Shown piece by piece: positions 23,741-34,260 of a stretch of 64,000 nucleotides of DNA. The notes beneath the pieces are model-generated. The model did not search any database. It saw only the letters and a program-made list of their open reading frames with translations, and was not told the origin of the DNA. The stretch's first letter is position 1; every line of letters begins with the position of its first letter. Source of the DNA: Neurospora tetraspora (lineage: Eukaryota > Ascomycota > Sordariomycetes > Sordariales > Sordariaceae); contig NW_026944384.1 of the NCBI RefSeq assembly GCF_033439725.1, positions 310,001 through 374,000 on the forward strand, in the 5' to 3' direction. A program made the position numbers and the translations under genes.

Positions 23741-25115
23741 TATTCGTAATATAATCGGTATAAATAATTAACGCAATGGGTTTAAAGCGAATGGTTACAA
23801 AAATCCTACGGGGAATAACCGTTAATTTACTAATATATAAATAATAATAAACTTTAAAAGAAATTACAACTATAGGGGATTTAAATTTAATAAACGGAAA
23901 AGATATTTCCTTACCCTTACTTTTCTTAACATTAATAGGACGCCAACCAATAGGGACCTCTTTACTTCTACTTTTTTTAGCGGCGGTAAAATAATAATTA
24001 ATAAAAATAGAACTATTAATTGGGTTAAGAGGATTACAGCGGAAAATAATAAGTAAATAAAGTTTAGAAAGGGTAAAAGAGGCCAATAGAAAAGTATTGA
24101 TAAGCCTATAAGTTGAGGAAGCAATTAATTTAATATAGGCCGAAAAAGGCTTTCCGTACAAAATTACAAGACTTTTTAATTCGATACTAATAGGAATTAC
24201 TAAAAAAACATTAAAAACTTTCAAATAAAATATTAAAAGACTATTACCCTTAATAAATATAATAAATTAACTTCGAAGAATATAAACGTAATCTATAATT
24301 TTAAATTCTTTAAAATCGGTAAGAAGGGAGCGATAGAATACTATAATAAATAAATTCTCTACAAACTGACAAACTACTTCCAAAGGAAAAACCTTCTTAA
24401 CGACAGGACAGACCTTTATAACGGGTTTAATAAGGGGTAAAATTATTAGAATAAAAAATAGAACTATAATTAAAAAATAATAAAAGGTTTAATTCTAAAT
24501 AGAAAGGGATTATAGACCCGAATTATAAAGGCTAAAGCTAAAGGATTTCCAATACAAAATAATTTATATAAATAATTAAATAAATTAAATTGCTAAGAAA
24601 AGGTATCGAAAGGATTAAGGACTACTAAAGAGGAGACGATTATATAAAATATGGGGATAATTATTATAGAAACCCTTAATACTACGTTAACGGAATTTAT
24701 ATTCCCGCCCTATCCTAAAAGTAGAACCTATTCCTAAAACTCTATAGGAGGAAAGAGGATATAGCTAAAAGAATAATTAATAAAGGAATTTAAAACAATA
24801 AGACTATACTATTTATTAAGCGAAGAGCTACTTTCTTCCGAATTAAATTATAAATCTCTATAAATAAAAATAAAGATTTCTTTATTTTTAAATCCGAAGG
24901 GGCTTCCGGAATAGGAAGGGCCCGGCTTAAAAAGAGGGTTTAAAATTAGCCGATTAAGGGGCAATTTAAGGGTGCTAATTTATTAATATAAAAGTATAGG
25001 AACGGTAAGGACGTTACCTAAAAGATTTTAATAACAAAAATGCCAGCTATTATTATTATTAACAAATATATTAATAGGAGGCTAAGGTATATTATTTATA
25101 TAATATAAAAACGTA
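23703..25115 (-). pseudogene. Opposite-strand ORF of the chromovirus, copy 1 (truncated)
   Basis: On the strand opposite pol, a frame ends at 23703-23705 and is open without stops for 173 codons (24224-23703). It continues with RIP-type stops toward 25115, where this copy is truncated. The 3' end overlaps the 3' end of pol by roughly 40 nt. The protein is Ser/Lys/Ile-rich, with KKSKGKEISFPFIKFKSPIV and a C terminus ending LPVAY. The same protein is read at the same place in copy 2 (plus strand, ending 58017). No known domain was recognised. Confidence 0.6.
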
Positions 25116-25124
25116 GGGTCGCGC

Positions 25125-28100
25125 CTAGTATAATACGGTTCTTAAATTTTCTATTTTTAATATTTAAATATAAAATAGAGGGGTAGAACGTTTAAGGGGT
25201 ATAATTAAAGAAAAATATTATATAATATTATTAAATTCGAAAATATTAAAAGATTTATAGTTAAAGATTATTTATAGGGCGGTTTATTTTATTAATCGTT
25301 CCCCTCTTTATTTATATAATTGGAAATCCCCCTTCGAACGATTTTATACTTATATTGCAAACTAATATAATTAATAAGAATTACGTAAATTAGATTTAAA
25401 TTACTTTCGAATTTATAAGTATAAAGTATTTATTATAATGAACGTCGTTTTAAGGAAGGAATGAAGATTTTAAAAATATAATTTAAAAGCTTAGATTGGG
25501 TATTTGATTAGCTACTTAACGATTTCTATTTATCGTATATAGAATCATTATATGAATCACATTATTTAAATTAGGGATATAATATTTAACGAAAATATTA
25601 CTTATTATCTAAATATTAAGAAGTTTAAAGACGACTTTAAAATTACTAGTAAAGAATTTACTAACTTATTTAATAAGATAAACAAACTTACTAATTAACC
25701 TTCGGGGGTATCTGAACTATCCTATATCGAAGGCTATATATTACTAAACGACGTTAATAACGGTAATATTAAACTTCTTCCATTAAATATGTTCGATTAA
25801 AATTAGGAGAATTATTAAAGGAATTAAAAAGTTTCCTAAAATAAAAATAATTAATTATAGGCAATATTAATTTAATAATCTATTAATAATAAAATGTTTA
25901 TTAAATATATTATAGATTTATACCCGTTATTTCTATTTACCCCGCTAACTATACTTTGTACTGGCTATTCTATCGACCGAACTGTCGATTAGTACGTTCG
26001 TTATTAAGAATTATAGGAAAGTACTTTTAACGTTAGTAAATTAGCCCAATTAATAATTAAAATAAACGAAGAAATAATTACTAAAGTGGAAATCAAACGG
26101 TTAATTATAAAACACAATTATTTTAATAAAATATACGAATATAATTTCTCCCTAATAATTAAAAAGTACTATAATTTAAATAACTATATATTTGGCCCAT
26201 GATTTAAAGAAATAGAGGAAGCTTATTTCAAGAATTATAAAGATATAAAAAGGTAGATCGAAATAAACGAGGATATCCCCTACTTTAAACGTAAATAAAT
26301 CCTTAATTATATAAGAAACTCTATCTACACGTAGATAAAACTCTATCTATACGTGGATCCACCTTTTTCTCTATATATTTTCCTAACTCTCCTCTTCTCC
26401 AATTGACTAAATATACCTTTTAATTCCAACAGCGCATTCGCTCCCCGATACGGCCCCCAATAGCGTATTCGCTCCCCCAATAGCACATTCGATCCCCAAC
26501 AAAGTATTCACATTATATTCGAATTGTACTTACGTAATTGCAATCGCTGTCGCATGTTATTCCCTATCGTCAATTAATTTTTTTCGTCATTTTAATTTCT
26601 CCAAAGGATGTTATACATTTTTAAATATTAGGGTCGCGAATAGCCTATTCGGTATTGCGAATGCGATGTTGGAGGAGCGAATACGCTATTGGGGGCTGTG
26701 TCGGGGAACGAATGCGCTATCGAGGGAGCGAATATACTATTGAGAAAACGAATACGCTAAGGTACTTTTGCAGAAGGTATAAGGCGGCAAGGTTAGGGTT
26801 TTATATATAGAAGAAAGTAGATCCACGTACAAATAGAGTTTTATCCTCGTGCAGATAGAGTTTCTCAATTATATATAAGTTTATACTTATAAATTTAACA
26901 AAAACAGGATATTTAATAAAGTAAAAGCGAGGCTCATTATAAAAAGTAACTAATAGAAAAAGATAGGAGCTAATACGTACGCATTTACCTTTGCGGGTCA
27001 ATTATTTCGTACTATTATTGCTCTCGCTATTCGCTTTAATTTTAAATTTATTTAATACAACGCAATTAACGTTTTCGTAAATACTTACCTTAAGAAAGAA
27101 ATTTATATACATATACTATTAAGGTACCAAGTACCCAGGAAAGTTCTTAAATTTATTAAGGTCCTATACAATTTCCGACGAGCTCCTTTACTATAGTAAT
27201 AAGAATTAAGCAAGGTATTTAAATCAATAGGATTTAAAACAATCCTCAAAAACCTATATATTAAAAAGAAAGATAATATTTTTATATTATAATATAGTAA
27301 TAATATCGTCTTTACGTTCGATAAAAGTAAAATAAAAGAAGTTAAAAAATATATAATAAAATTACAATTATAATATTATTTAATATGAAGAGATAAATTC
27401 TAATAGTTTCTAAGTATTAAAATTACGTAATTGAAATTAAAGAAAAATCCAATTATTTTAATAGGTATATATTAATAAGATTATTAAACTATTTAAATTT
27501 AATTACCGTCCAACCTTAGTACCTATAGTATATAAGGAATTAGTTCCTTATAAGAGCATTACCAACTACGTAAAAATACGAGCGTACCAAATTAATATTA
27601 ATTCTTTACTATACGTAGTAATTAATATTCGATTAGATATTATATTCTCGTTAAATAGACTAGTTAAATATAATTATAATCCTAATCCTATTCATTTACC
27701 AGCGAATGAGAAGGTTATATAGTATTTAAAAATAATAAAGATATAGGCATTCTATTTTAATAGGAGGAATAGATTCGAAATTGCTTTTAACGGTTCGTTT
27801 ATTAATAATAAAAGTAACCATAAAAGCTGCTAAGAATTTACAATTAAATTATATAGTAATTTAATTTATTAGGGAGTAACTAAATAAATCACGGTTACTA
27901 CGTTAACGATAGAAGTAGAATTATACGCAATCGAAAAAGTAGTTAAGGAAATACTCTTTATAAACCAATTAATATCGGTATTAGGAATAAATTTATTAGA
28001 GGATCCTATTCCTACTCTATATTATAATAATTAATAAATTATTAAGGCACTTATAAAGGAAACGCTTACCTTTAGTATAAAAATAAAGTACGTAAATATC

Positions 28101-28340
28101 TATAAATATTAATTAAGGAGAAAGATTCTCGAGAAAAAGACCTTTAATATCGAGTATTTATAGATAAAGTTAATACTAATAAATAAATTAATAAAAATAT
28201 TAGGTATTTTGGAACATAGGAAATTCAGGGGATTATTAGGGATAGTTAAAGTGCTACTGTGGGAAGATAGCGGAGGAGGAAATAATCCGGTACTGGGAGA
28301 AGTGGATTTCAATAATCTAGATAAAATATTAGGATAGGAG
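25125..28340 (+). pseudogene. RIP-mutated copia pol: integrase, RT and RNase H
   Basis: Read through stops, the frame gives integrase core (NGGVERL-like region near 25190, then YNWKSPFERFYTYIAD at about 25320), the conserved copia linker (IGYLI and NHYMNHI, about 25500), and reverse transcriptase beyond the 26313-26866 insertion (VPRKVLKFIKVLYNFRRAPLL near 27140, then the Y-x-DD region near 27290). RNase H follows (NGSFINNKSNHKS near 27800, VEVELYAIEKVVKEILFINQLI near 27910). The order IN-RT-RH is diagnostic of Ty1/copia and differs from the gypsy order upstream. The frame ends close to the 3' LTR at 28421. Confidence 0.8.
26313..26866. mobile_element. 554-bp hAT-like inverted-repeat element, copy B
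   Basis: Starts AAGAAACTCTATCTACACGT and ends with the complement GAGTTTCTC. The same family as 20263-20789, sharing the duplicated AACTCTATCT arm unit and the internal GCGAATGCGC/GCGCATTCGC motifs. Perfect 8-bp flanks AATTATAT lie on both sides (26305-26312 and 26867-26874), matching the hAT target-duplication length. It is more A+T-rich than copy A, with changes that look RIP-derived. It interrupts copia pol between the integrase and RT regions. Confidence 0.82.
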
Positions 28341-28420
28341 ATATAAATGACGAGAGTAATATATAAATAGCTTCACTTTTAACCTTAAAGAGGTAAAAGA
28401 AGTCTACAAGTAAGGGGGTA

Positions 28421-28594
28421 TATCAAATTCTAGGGTGGTATTCTAGCCAGATATAGGCTAGATGCCAGAATCCCAACCACCTAATTTAACAAGTCTTAGC
28501 AAATATAGGATACCCCCAAACCCCCAGACCTTCTGCAGAGAGAGCGCTCGAATCAATTACACAGATTCAATCGATCACACCAGTAAATCTGACA
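28421..28594 (+). repeat. Copia-type 3' LTR (174 bp)
   Basis: Pairs with 16063-16236; begins TATCAAATTCTAGGG (RIP-altered TGTCAGATT) and ends AAATCTGACA. It is preceded by a purine-rich tract (AAGTAAGGGGGTA) that may be the remains of the polypurine primer. It is followed directly by AAACC, the target duplication. Confidence 0.92.
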
Positions 28595-30428
28595 AAACCC
28601 GTCTCGCTGCGATAGATGTTCGGTCAAAATGCGAAGTGGAAGGAAGACAATCATCACCATATCGCTGTGTCCAGTTAGCAGGAATGGAAGGTTTTCGTTT
28701 GCACCAGAATCCCCACATCACCCCCCAGTCCGCCGCCGGCAGTGATTGGAACTTTCGGTCACCTGACTTCACGTATCGGCGCCTTCCCTTCCCTCTCTCT
28801 TGCCTCTCGGATTCGAAAAGGCGCAGCCGCGTTTCGCAGCGCAGGGCAGCGATACGGCTGAGCCGTATTCCTGGGAGTCAGTGGAGTTTTTTTTTTGAAA
28901 GTCTGGGAAGTGGGATCCGAGTTTTGGTCGGTCCGGGGCGGGGGCGGAGACGGCACGGGTCAGAGGGGTCCACGGGATGATCGGCGTCGTTGAACCCTGT
29001 TTGTTGTTAGCTTGCCGAGTTTGCCGAGCCCGAAAGGATTGGGCAAGTGCCGGGCCAAACTTGGCCGAAAAATTGATAACGAACAACATCCCATGCCGGG
29101 GGAGAAGTGGAATTGGAACAGTCGGCTTTCGAGCATATTCCAGAGGTCTGCGAAACTTCCAGCAGAGGCGTTAAAGAAATGCAACAGAAAGGCAAAAGAA
29201 GAAAAACGATGTTGTGCACGGAAAGATGCAGAGCGGTTGATGGCATGACCAGCATGGTAAGTGGCTTATGGAAGCCCGGAGGAAGAGAAGCAGCATGTTG
29301 TACTTGTTACGCCTCATCCGAGCCGACGCCTCCCCAGCCTCTTTTTCTTGTCATCTCCCCAATCCTCCTCGGAGAAGATCCGTTGACAGAGATATGTAAC
29401 AACACCAGAGCCCAAGTGCTGGTGCTCGATGTTCAAGGGCATACATTATGCGAACAGGCCGATGTCATGTTACCTCTGGTGATCCCCCGCAGTTTTCCCA
29501 TTTACCTTTTCATCATTCTGCGATTGCCTTTTTGCTCAATTAGGTGGAAGTCAATATGCGATAGCCACGATGATTTGTCTGACTGTACCGACCCCATATG
29601 TTATGGACGACGATGTTTTTCATTGGCGGAGTTGCACCGGTCGTGGGAACTGGTTGAATACGAGAAATGCTGAGTGCCGATCGTCCAAAATACCTCCACT
29701 TTTACCCGCTGCTAAGGTCCTGCCACTGCTGCGACTGCTGCGAGGATGGTGTGAGGGTGAGGGTTTGTTTGTACGTCGATACGAAGATTGAAACTCCAGA
29801 GATGGGAGCATGAATCGAATGTTGGGGGCATTCGGTTTTGTTCTCTCGGAGTTTGGTTTTGCTTGCACGGTTATGTGACTGCAATATGTTTCAAAGCGAG
29901 GTCAGAAGAGCTGCCAAACATGCTTTTACCTCTACCGTTTGGCGTTTGCTTGTCTCTCCCGCAGCGGTGTTTCTCCTGCGAAGCCGTTACGAGTTGATGG
30001 TTTCACAACATCATGAGGCTCGGTGAGTGAGCCAGCCCCTCCAGAACTCTAAAACCAAGCCAACAAACAAACAAACAACAGCATTCTGTACAGACTTGGC
30101 ATAGTAAGCAACGAGCAATACGGAGTTTCATAGCTTCCAACCATTGTCGACGTTGCAAGCCTTCGTACTCGATAGTCGTCTAGTTGCTCACGAGACTTTT
30201 TAGGGTGTTCTTGGCTAGATTGCAAAACCCGGGCCAGTGCCGCCTTCCCTTTGCTTTCTGGTGCCTGCCCCTACCCATGACGTCCAACAAGGCAACGTAA
30301 GACTGCCAGTTGCATAGTGTGGGGATTCAGAAATCTATTTGCGGCGACAAGATGTTGCAAAGTGCCCGTATGGTACGTAGCAGGCTCGGTACTAGGTCCC
30401 TCGTGTCGTGGGTGGTGACTGACAGTAC
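28595..30428. other. Intergenic, no gene recognised
   Basis: Base composition returns to normal at once after the 3' LTR. Open frames of 188 residues (29107-29673, plus) and 106 residues (28769-29089, minus) show no domains or splice structure. Nothing here is supported as a gene. Confidence 0.5.
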
Positions 30429-30598
30429 TACCGCATTTTCTCACTCATAACGGAGATGCTCTTTCGGGGAAGGCCACACCTTATGCGGGCGTTTTGAGCT
30501 TGCTCTTAGCTGCATATGCAGCATCTTGCCAACTGGATTGGCTCATAAACCTTGCATTATCCACAGAGCATCTCCGTTATGAGTGAGAAAATGCGGTA
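30429..30598. mobile_element. 170-bp inverted-repeat element (TA-flanked MITE, family member 2)
   Basis: Perfect 36-bp inverted arms lie at 30427-30462 and 30565-30600. The element proper reads TA-CCGCATTTTCTCACTCATAA and ends in the complement before TA. The arm begins like that of the element at 10493 (CCGCAT, then TCTCA and TTCA/CTCA), indicating a common family with TA target duplications. It sits about 340 bp upstream of the ccg-14 start codon, inside the likely promoter, and its arms could form a strong hairpin. Confidence 0.85.
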
Positions 30599-30742
30599 GT
30601 GGATCTCCGTAACCACCACCATCAGTTACGGACAGCACTCACGATGCCGTATTCCGTTCTTTCCATGTCTGGGGTGGTGATGTTGTGTTTGTGAACGTTC
30701 AAGGGAAGAAGGAGCTTAGAAGGGAGGAGGATCTTCGGGATG

Positions 30743-30750
30743 CATATAAG
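30743..30750 (+). promoter_or_regulatory. Probable TATA box of ccg-14
   Basis: CATATAAG lies about 190 bp upstream of the ATG, followed after about 30 bp by pyrimidine-rich sequence suited to transcription initiation. This fits a highly expressed gene with a leader of about 160 nt. Position and sequence only; no experimental support. Confidence 0.45.
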
Positions 30751-30940
30751 GGTCCCGTCCTCTCAGTCCTCCCTCGAAAGAGTTTTGCTTGACATTCCAC
30801 ATTAGCATCCAGCTTCAGCCTCCATCTACAACTCACTACTACTACTTCACCTTAATACTACCAAGTCTTCTTCTTGGATAATACCATAATCACCAAGCCA
30901 AACCAAACCAAACCACCACATCACTTCCACATCCATCAAA

Positions 30941-31445
30941 ATGCAGCTCTCCAAGATCCTCAGCCTCTTCACCCTGGCCACCGCCGCCTCTGCTACCACC
31001 GGTATGTCTCCCTCTATGTTCACCATGAGGGCCTTTTACCCCTCCCCTCTCGTCACTTTTGACCTTTCGCTAACCTGTCCACGCAACAGTCTCCTACGAC
31101 ACCGGCTACGACGACGGCAACCGCTCCCTCACCGTCGTCTCCTGCTCCGACGGCTCCAACGGCCTCATGACCAAGTACCACTGGAACTTCCAGTCGCAAA
31201 TCACGAACTTCCCCTACGTCGGCGGCGTCGAGGCCGTGGCCGGCTGGAACTCGCCCAGCTGCGGCACCTGCTGGTCCGTCACTTACAACGGCAAGACGAT
31301 CAACATCCTTGCTATCGACCACGCCGGCTCCGGAATCAACATGAGCAAGGAGGCGATGGATGCGTTGACTGGTGGCAACGCGGAGCAGTTTGGACGCGTG
31401 GATGCGGTGGTTGCTAGTGTGCCGTTGAGCGCTTGTGGGCTTTAG
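30941..31445 (+). CDS. ccg-14: Cerato-platanin / snodprot1-type secreted protein (CCG-14)
   Basis: Two exons, 30941-31001 and 31090-31445, separated by an 88-nt intron (GTATGT...ACAG), give 138 residues. Residues 1-19 or so (MQLSKILSLFTLATAASA) are a signal peptide, and the intron falls just after it. The mature protein begins VSYDTGYDDGNRSLTVVSCS and carries the four family cysteines (VSCSDG, PSCGTCW, SACGL), so two disulfides, with the family motifs GGVEAVAGWNSPSCGTCW and ILAIDHAGSG. Length matches the cerato-platanin family (about 120 mature residues). These are secreted or wall-associated double-psi beta-barrel, expansin-like proteins. In N. crassa the family member snodprot1 is clock-controlled gene 14. 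The start codon has a good AAAATGC context. The symbol is by family plus linkage to col-26. Confidence 0.93.
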
Positions 31446-33485
31446 GAGACGAAATCAGTGGCAGGGAGGAAATTGAAGGGGAGAAGTGAGGGTGGTGCAC
31501 GTGGTGATTCTGATGCACATGGGGAGGATTCATCCGCCACTTTGACATAGGAGGTGAAGGTCGGGAAGGCGGTTATGGGATGGATGCAGACGACGCCAGA
31601 TACGCCGGCACAGGAGAATGGGGGGTCGAAGGACGACGATTCTTCGTTCATCACGAGATTGTTTTGGACGTGGAACACGATTGCTGGTAGATCGGCGTAC
31701 CTGATCGTGGCGTTTTTGTTGGTGGTGAGGATTGGGCAGATTACGGATTATCATCGTTAATGGTGTATGGTTAATGAATCAATGGTTATTATCACTCAAT
31801 GTTGTCCATGCTTGTCTTGCTTGTCTTTGATGTCTTTCCTTCTCTGAGGTGAAAACGGACGGCACCTGCGCTCTTTGTCGCGAGCCAAATAAATGCCTTG
31901 CACTCCATTCATCAACACATCAATCACCACTACATCCATCCAGCATAGTCCACAGCGTCGTTTTCATCATCAACGTCTTCTCCTCCTATCTCCCTGTTCC
32001 AACGAACCTCCCATAACACCAAGCCCCACGACTCCCAGTCCATGTGCATCCATCATGAACATCTCGGCCCCAACCTCCCGGGATCGCCCAAGTGCGTGTG
32101 TTTAGGAGATCGACATTGCGAACGGTGTGCGGTATGTAACCCACTTCCCCACACTACACTACTTGCACTGCGCTGTAGATCGATTAACGACTGGGGTTGA
32201 CATGAGGGAGGGCTGGAGTCAAAAGGGTCCGGTCCAGTCCAGATCCACGAGAAGTGGCCACCGTTCAGGTCGGAACAAAGAGAGCGGTCGGTCGCGGTCG
32301 GTCGGCAGTCTTGAAACCTCAAAAGATCGAAGCAAGGTGTTCTCGAGATTTTACTGCGGAAAGGGCGATAATTTTCTCTCTGTCCGCCAAGCTTGACCGC
32401 ATCCATTCTTTTTTTTTTCTTTTTTTTTGTTTAAGAAAAGTACCCTACTATGATTCCATGGTACCTACCAGTGAAGTGGAAGACACAACTTAAGCTCGCA
32501 GTGGATGATGAAGTGGAAGTAAAGGGAGTAAGAAAAGAAAGGATGAAGTAAAAAGAGAAGGAGGGGATAAGTGGCTGAGTCGGCTATGTACCGGTTGGGG
32601 GTATGTTCCTGGTAGTTGATGCGTCCGTTTCTCCCTGACGCTGGCTGTCCTGGATGAACTTCATGGATCTTCCTCTGGGAAGGCTGAATGCCCTTCGTTG
32701 TCTTTGCTTTGTCTAACTAGACTAGGTAGGTACCAACGCGCTACTTCCAAATCATCTGGCGCCGCCTTTTAATGCATGGGACGAGTGTCTGGCCTTATTT
32801 TGGTGGTAGTTGCGAACCGGGAACGGATATAGCAATCTTTCAGGGCATCTGGTCTTGTTGGGAGGTGGTCGGAAGGAAGGAAGTAGCAGCCACGGTGCAT
32901 GTAGTCCAAATAAGGTTGACCAGTGGTTGTCGAATTAAGGTTGGAGGACTGAAGTACGTGTGGGGAAGCGCCGGGCCGGTGCCGGATGAAATCCGGGCGA
33001 GATGAGACAGAACAAAAGGGTTGGGATAACAAGTCCACGTCTTTTTACTTCAAGCTGTATCCTGTAATGGCCTCACTCCCCCGATCATTCGTACAGTCAC
33101 GCCGGACAGACAGATGGACAGATACCTCTAGGTAATTTAAGTCGTCCTTGGAGGTCACGATTGAACTTGCCTTTGGTAAGAGGCACCATGTCGGGCATTC
33201 TCACTGCGGCAAAATTACCAATCCTTGTATCAGCTGGATGAAGTACGAGAAGAGTGGATGAAGTATAACCTAAAACTGATGGGAGATGTCAATCAAAACC
33301 TTGTCGAGCCGCTAGCTGGCCTTCCAGTCCAGATCGTATCATTTAGACTTGATACTTCTGCCACTGACATATCTGGTCATACCTATCGTCGACATCCATG
33401 GGCAAGCCCGGAGTCCTCGAGCTTCAAGCCCTGGGCAACTCTCTCTCTTTACACCAACCAACTAATCCAACATGCCGCGCGCTGT
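31446..33485. other. Intergenic between convergent ccg-14 and a secreted-protein gene
   Basis: Contains the 3' regions of the plus-strand ccg-14 and the minus-strand gene ending at 33486. Open frames are short and featureless. CGGTCGGTCG repeats lie near 32285-32310, T-runs near 32406-32430, and a copy of TACCTCTA is at 33123. Confidence 0.55.
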
Positions 33486-34260
33486 TTAGCACTTATCATA
33501 CCTAATAATGACATTCCACTTATCCGTCATGAAGACTTTGCCCTTGGTAGCTAGCTCAGACGCGCCACCAACAGGTGTGAAATGAGACTCTGTGCCACAG
33601 TGGTTGATAATGGACTGGGCAGCACCCGAAATGTAACCGAAAGTGTCGATTGTCTTGGTAAAGGTGTTCTGGGGTTAGGAAGGCGTCAATAAAGTTCTGC
33701 TTAACCGAAGGAAGTCGGAAAGGCTTGTAACGTACATCGTTGCACCAGTAAATGGCTGAGTTGTATGAGCAGCTGACTCGTCCACAGTTTCCTGGGCCTG
33801 GGCCGTTGCTCGGCTTGCCGGGGACGCCGTTGAGGTACACCAAGCCGGCCTGAATGGCCTTCAAGCTAGCATAATCATAGACATTGCAATTGAACGACTG
33901 GATGGTATATCCGCGAGACTTGACGGGCGCAGCGAGCGAGGGGCTGTTGTCGGGGTCGTCGAGGCGGAAATCAGAAACGAAGGTCGGGTTGATTTTCTCC
34001 AGCTCCTCATATACGTTCTCAACGGTCCCAGTGATGTTTACGGTAGGACCTCCGGGAGTGGTCTCAACCTCCCAAATGAGCTCCTCAATGCCGTAGCCAG
34101 GAATGGGCGAAGCATCTCTGTTGGCAACAGTTGGCGCGGCGACAGCAGGGAGAACCTGTATTGATGAGGTCAGTAAAACATAAAGCAATGTATCCCAAAG
34201 TTTGATACATACCTGTAGCATAGCCAAGATAGCTCCAGTGGTAGTAACAGAGGAAAACAT
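33486..34260 (-). CDS. Secreted six-cysteine protein, paralogue of the 46-53 kb cluster
   Basis: Three exons, 34260-34213, 34155-33736 and 33668-33486, all phase 0, give 216 residues. Exon 1 and the start of exon 2 encode a signal peptide (MFSSVTTTGAILAMLQ then VLPAVAA). The mature part has GYGIEELIWEVETTPGGPTV and NITGTVENVYEELEKINP, then the core with GPGPGNCGRVSC and AIYWCND just before intron 2. Exon 3 encodes the tail, ending WNVIIRYDKC. Six cysteines in the mature protein suggest three disulfides. Four other loci between 48 and 53 kb, and a decayed one at 45.9 kb, share this layout. No catalytic motif was seen and no named family could be assigned; a secreted effector-like or self/non-self role is only a possibility. 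This is the one family member on the minus strand and 12 kb from the others, beyond unrelated genes. Confidence 0.85.

Larger units (their letters stand above)
17050..25120 (+). mobile_element. Ty3/gypsy chromovirus copy 1, nested and 3'-truncated
   Basis: Starts with a 311-bp 5' LTR and continues through gag, protease, RT, RNase H, integrase and chromodomain on plus, then a long opposite-strand frame. It ends abruptly near 25120, where copia integrase begins; no 3' LTR is present. The end was placed by comparing this copy with the inverted copy at 54197-63170: the two match until about 25115 (about 56640 in copy 2), after which copy 2 continues to its 3' LTR. A hAT-like element (20263-20789) interrupts the RT. 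The complete element would be roughly 10 kb. Confidence 0.85.
16063..28594 (+). mobile_element. Ty1/copia-type LTR retrotransposon, RIP-mutated, with nested insertions
   Basis: Bounded by 174-bp LTRs (16063-16236 and 28421-28594) and flanked on both sides by AAACC, a perfect 5-bp target duplication. LTR differences look entirely like C/T and G/A transitions, as expected of RIP. Internal copia-type coding is recognisable as a gag remnant (about 16480-17049) and integrase, reverse transcriptase and RNase H (about 25125-28340). The middle is replaced by a Ty3/gypsy element (17050 to about 25120). Part of copia gag, the protease and the N-terminal integrase are missing, so the nest also suffered a deletion. 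The block is strongly A+T-rich and depleted in CA/TG, while CG dinucleotides survive, typical of RIP at CpA. The 12.5-kb span lies in the large interval between col-26 and ccg-14. Confidence 0.92.

Noticed and set aside
16063-28594. Single chimeric retrotransposon carrying both gypsy and copia pol genes
   Set aside because: A 311-bp gypsy LTR sits between copia gag and gypsy gag, and domain orders differ, so nesting plus deletion is a better explanation than a hybrid element.
28462-28980. 172-codon plus-strand open frame
   Set aside because: It starts inside the copia 3' LTR and runs into flanking DNA, so it cannot be a native gene; no motif seen.
29107-29673. 188-codon plus-strand open frame
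   Set aside because: No recognisable domain, no signal peptide and no orthologue-like motif; left as intergenic.
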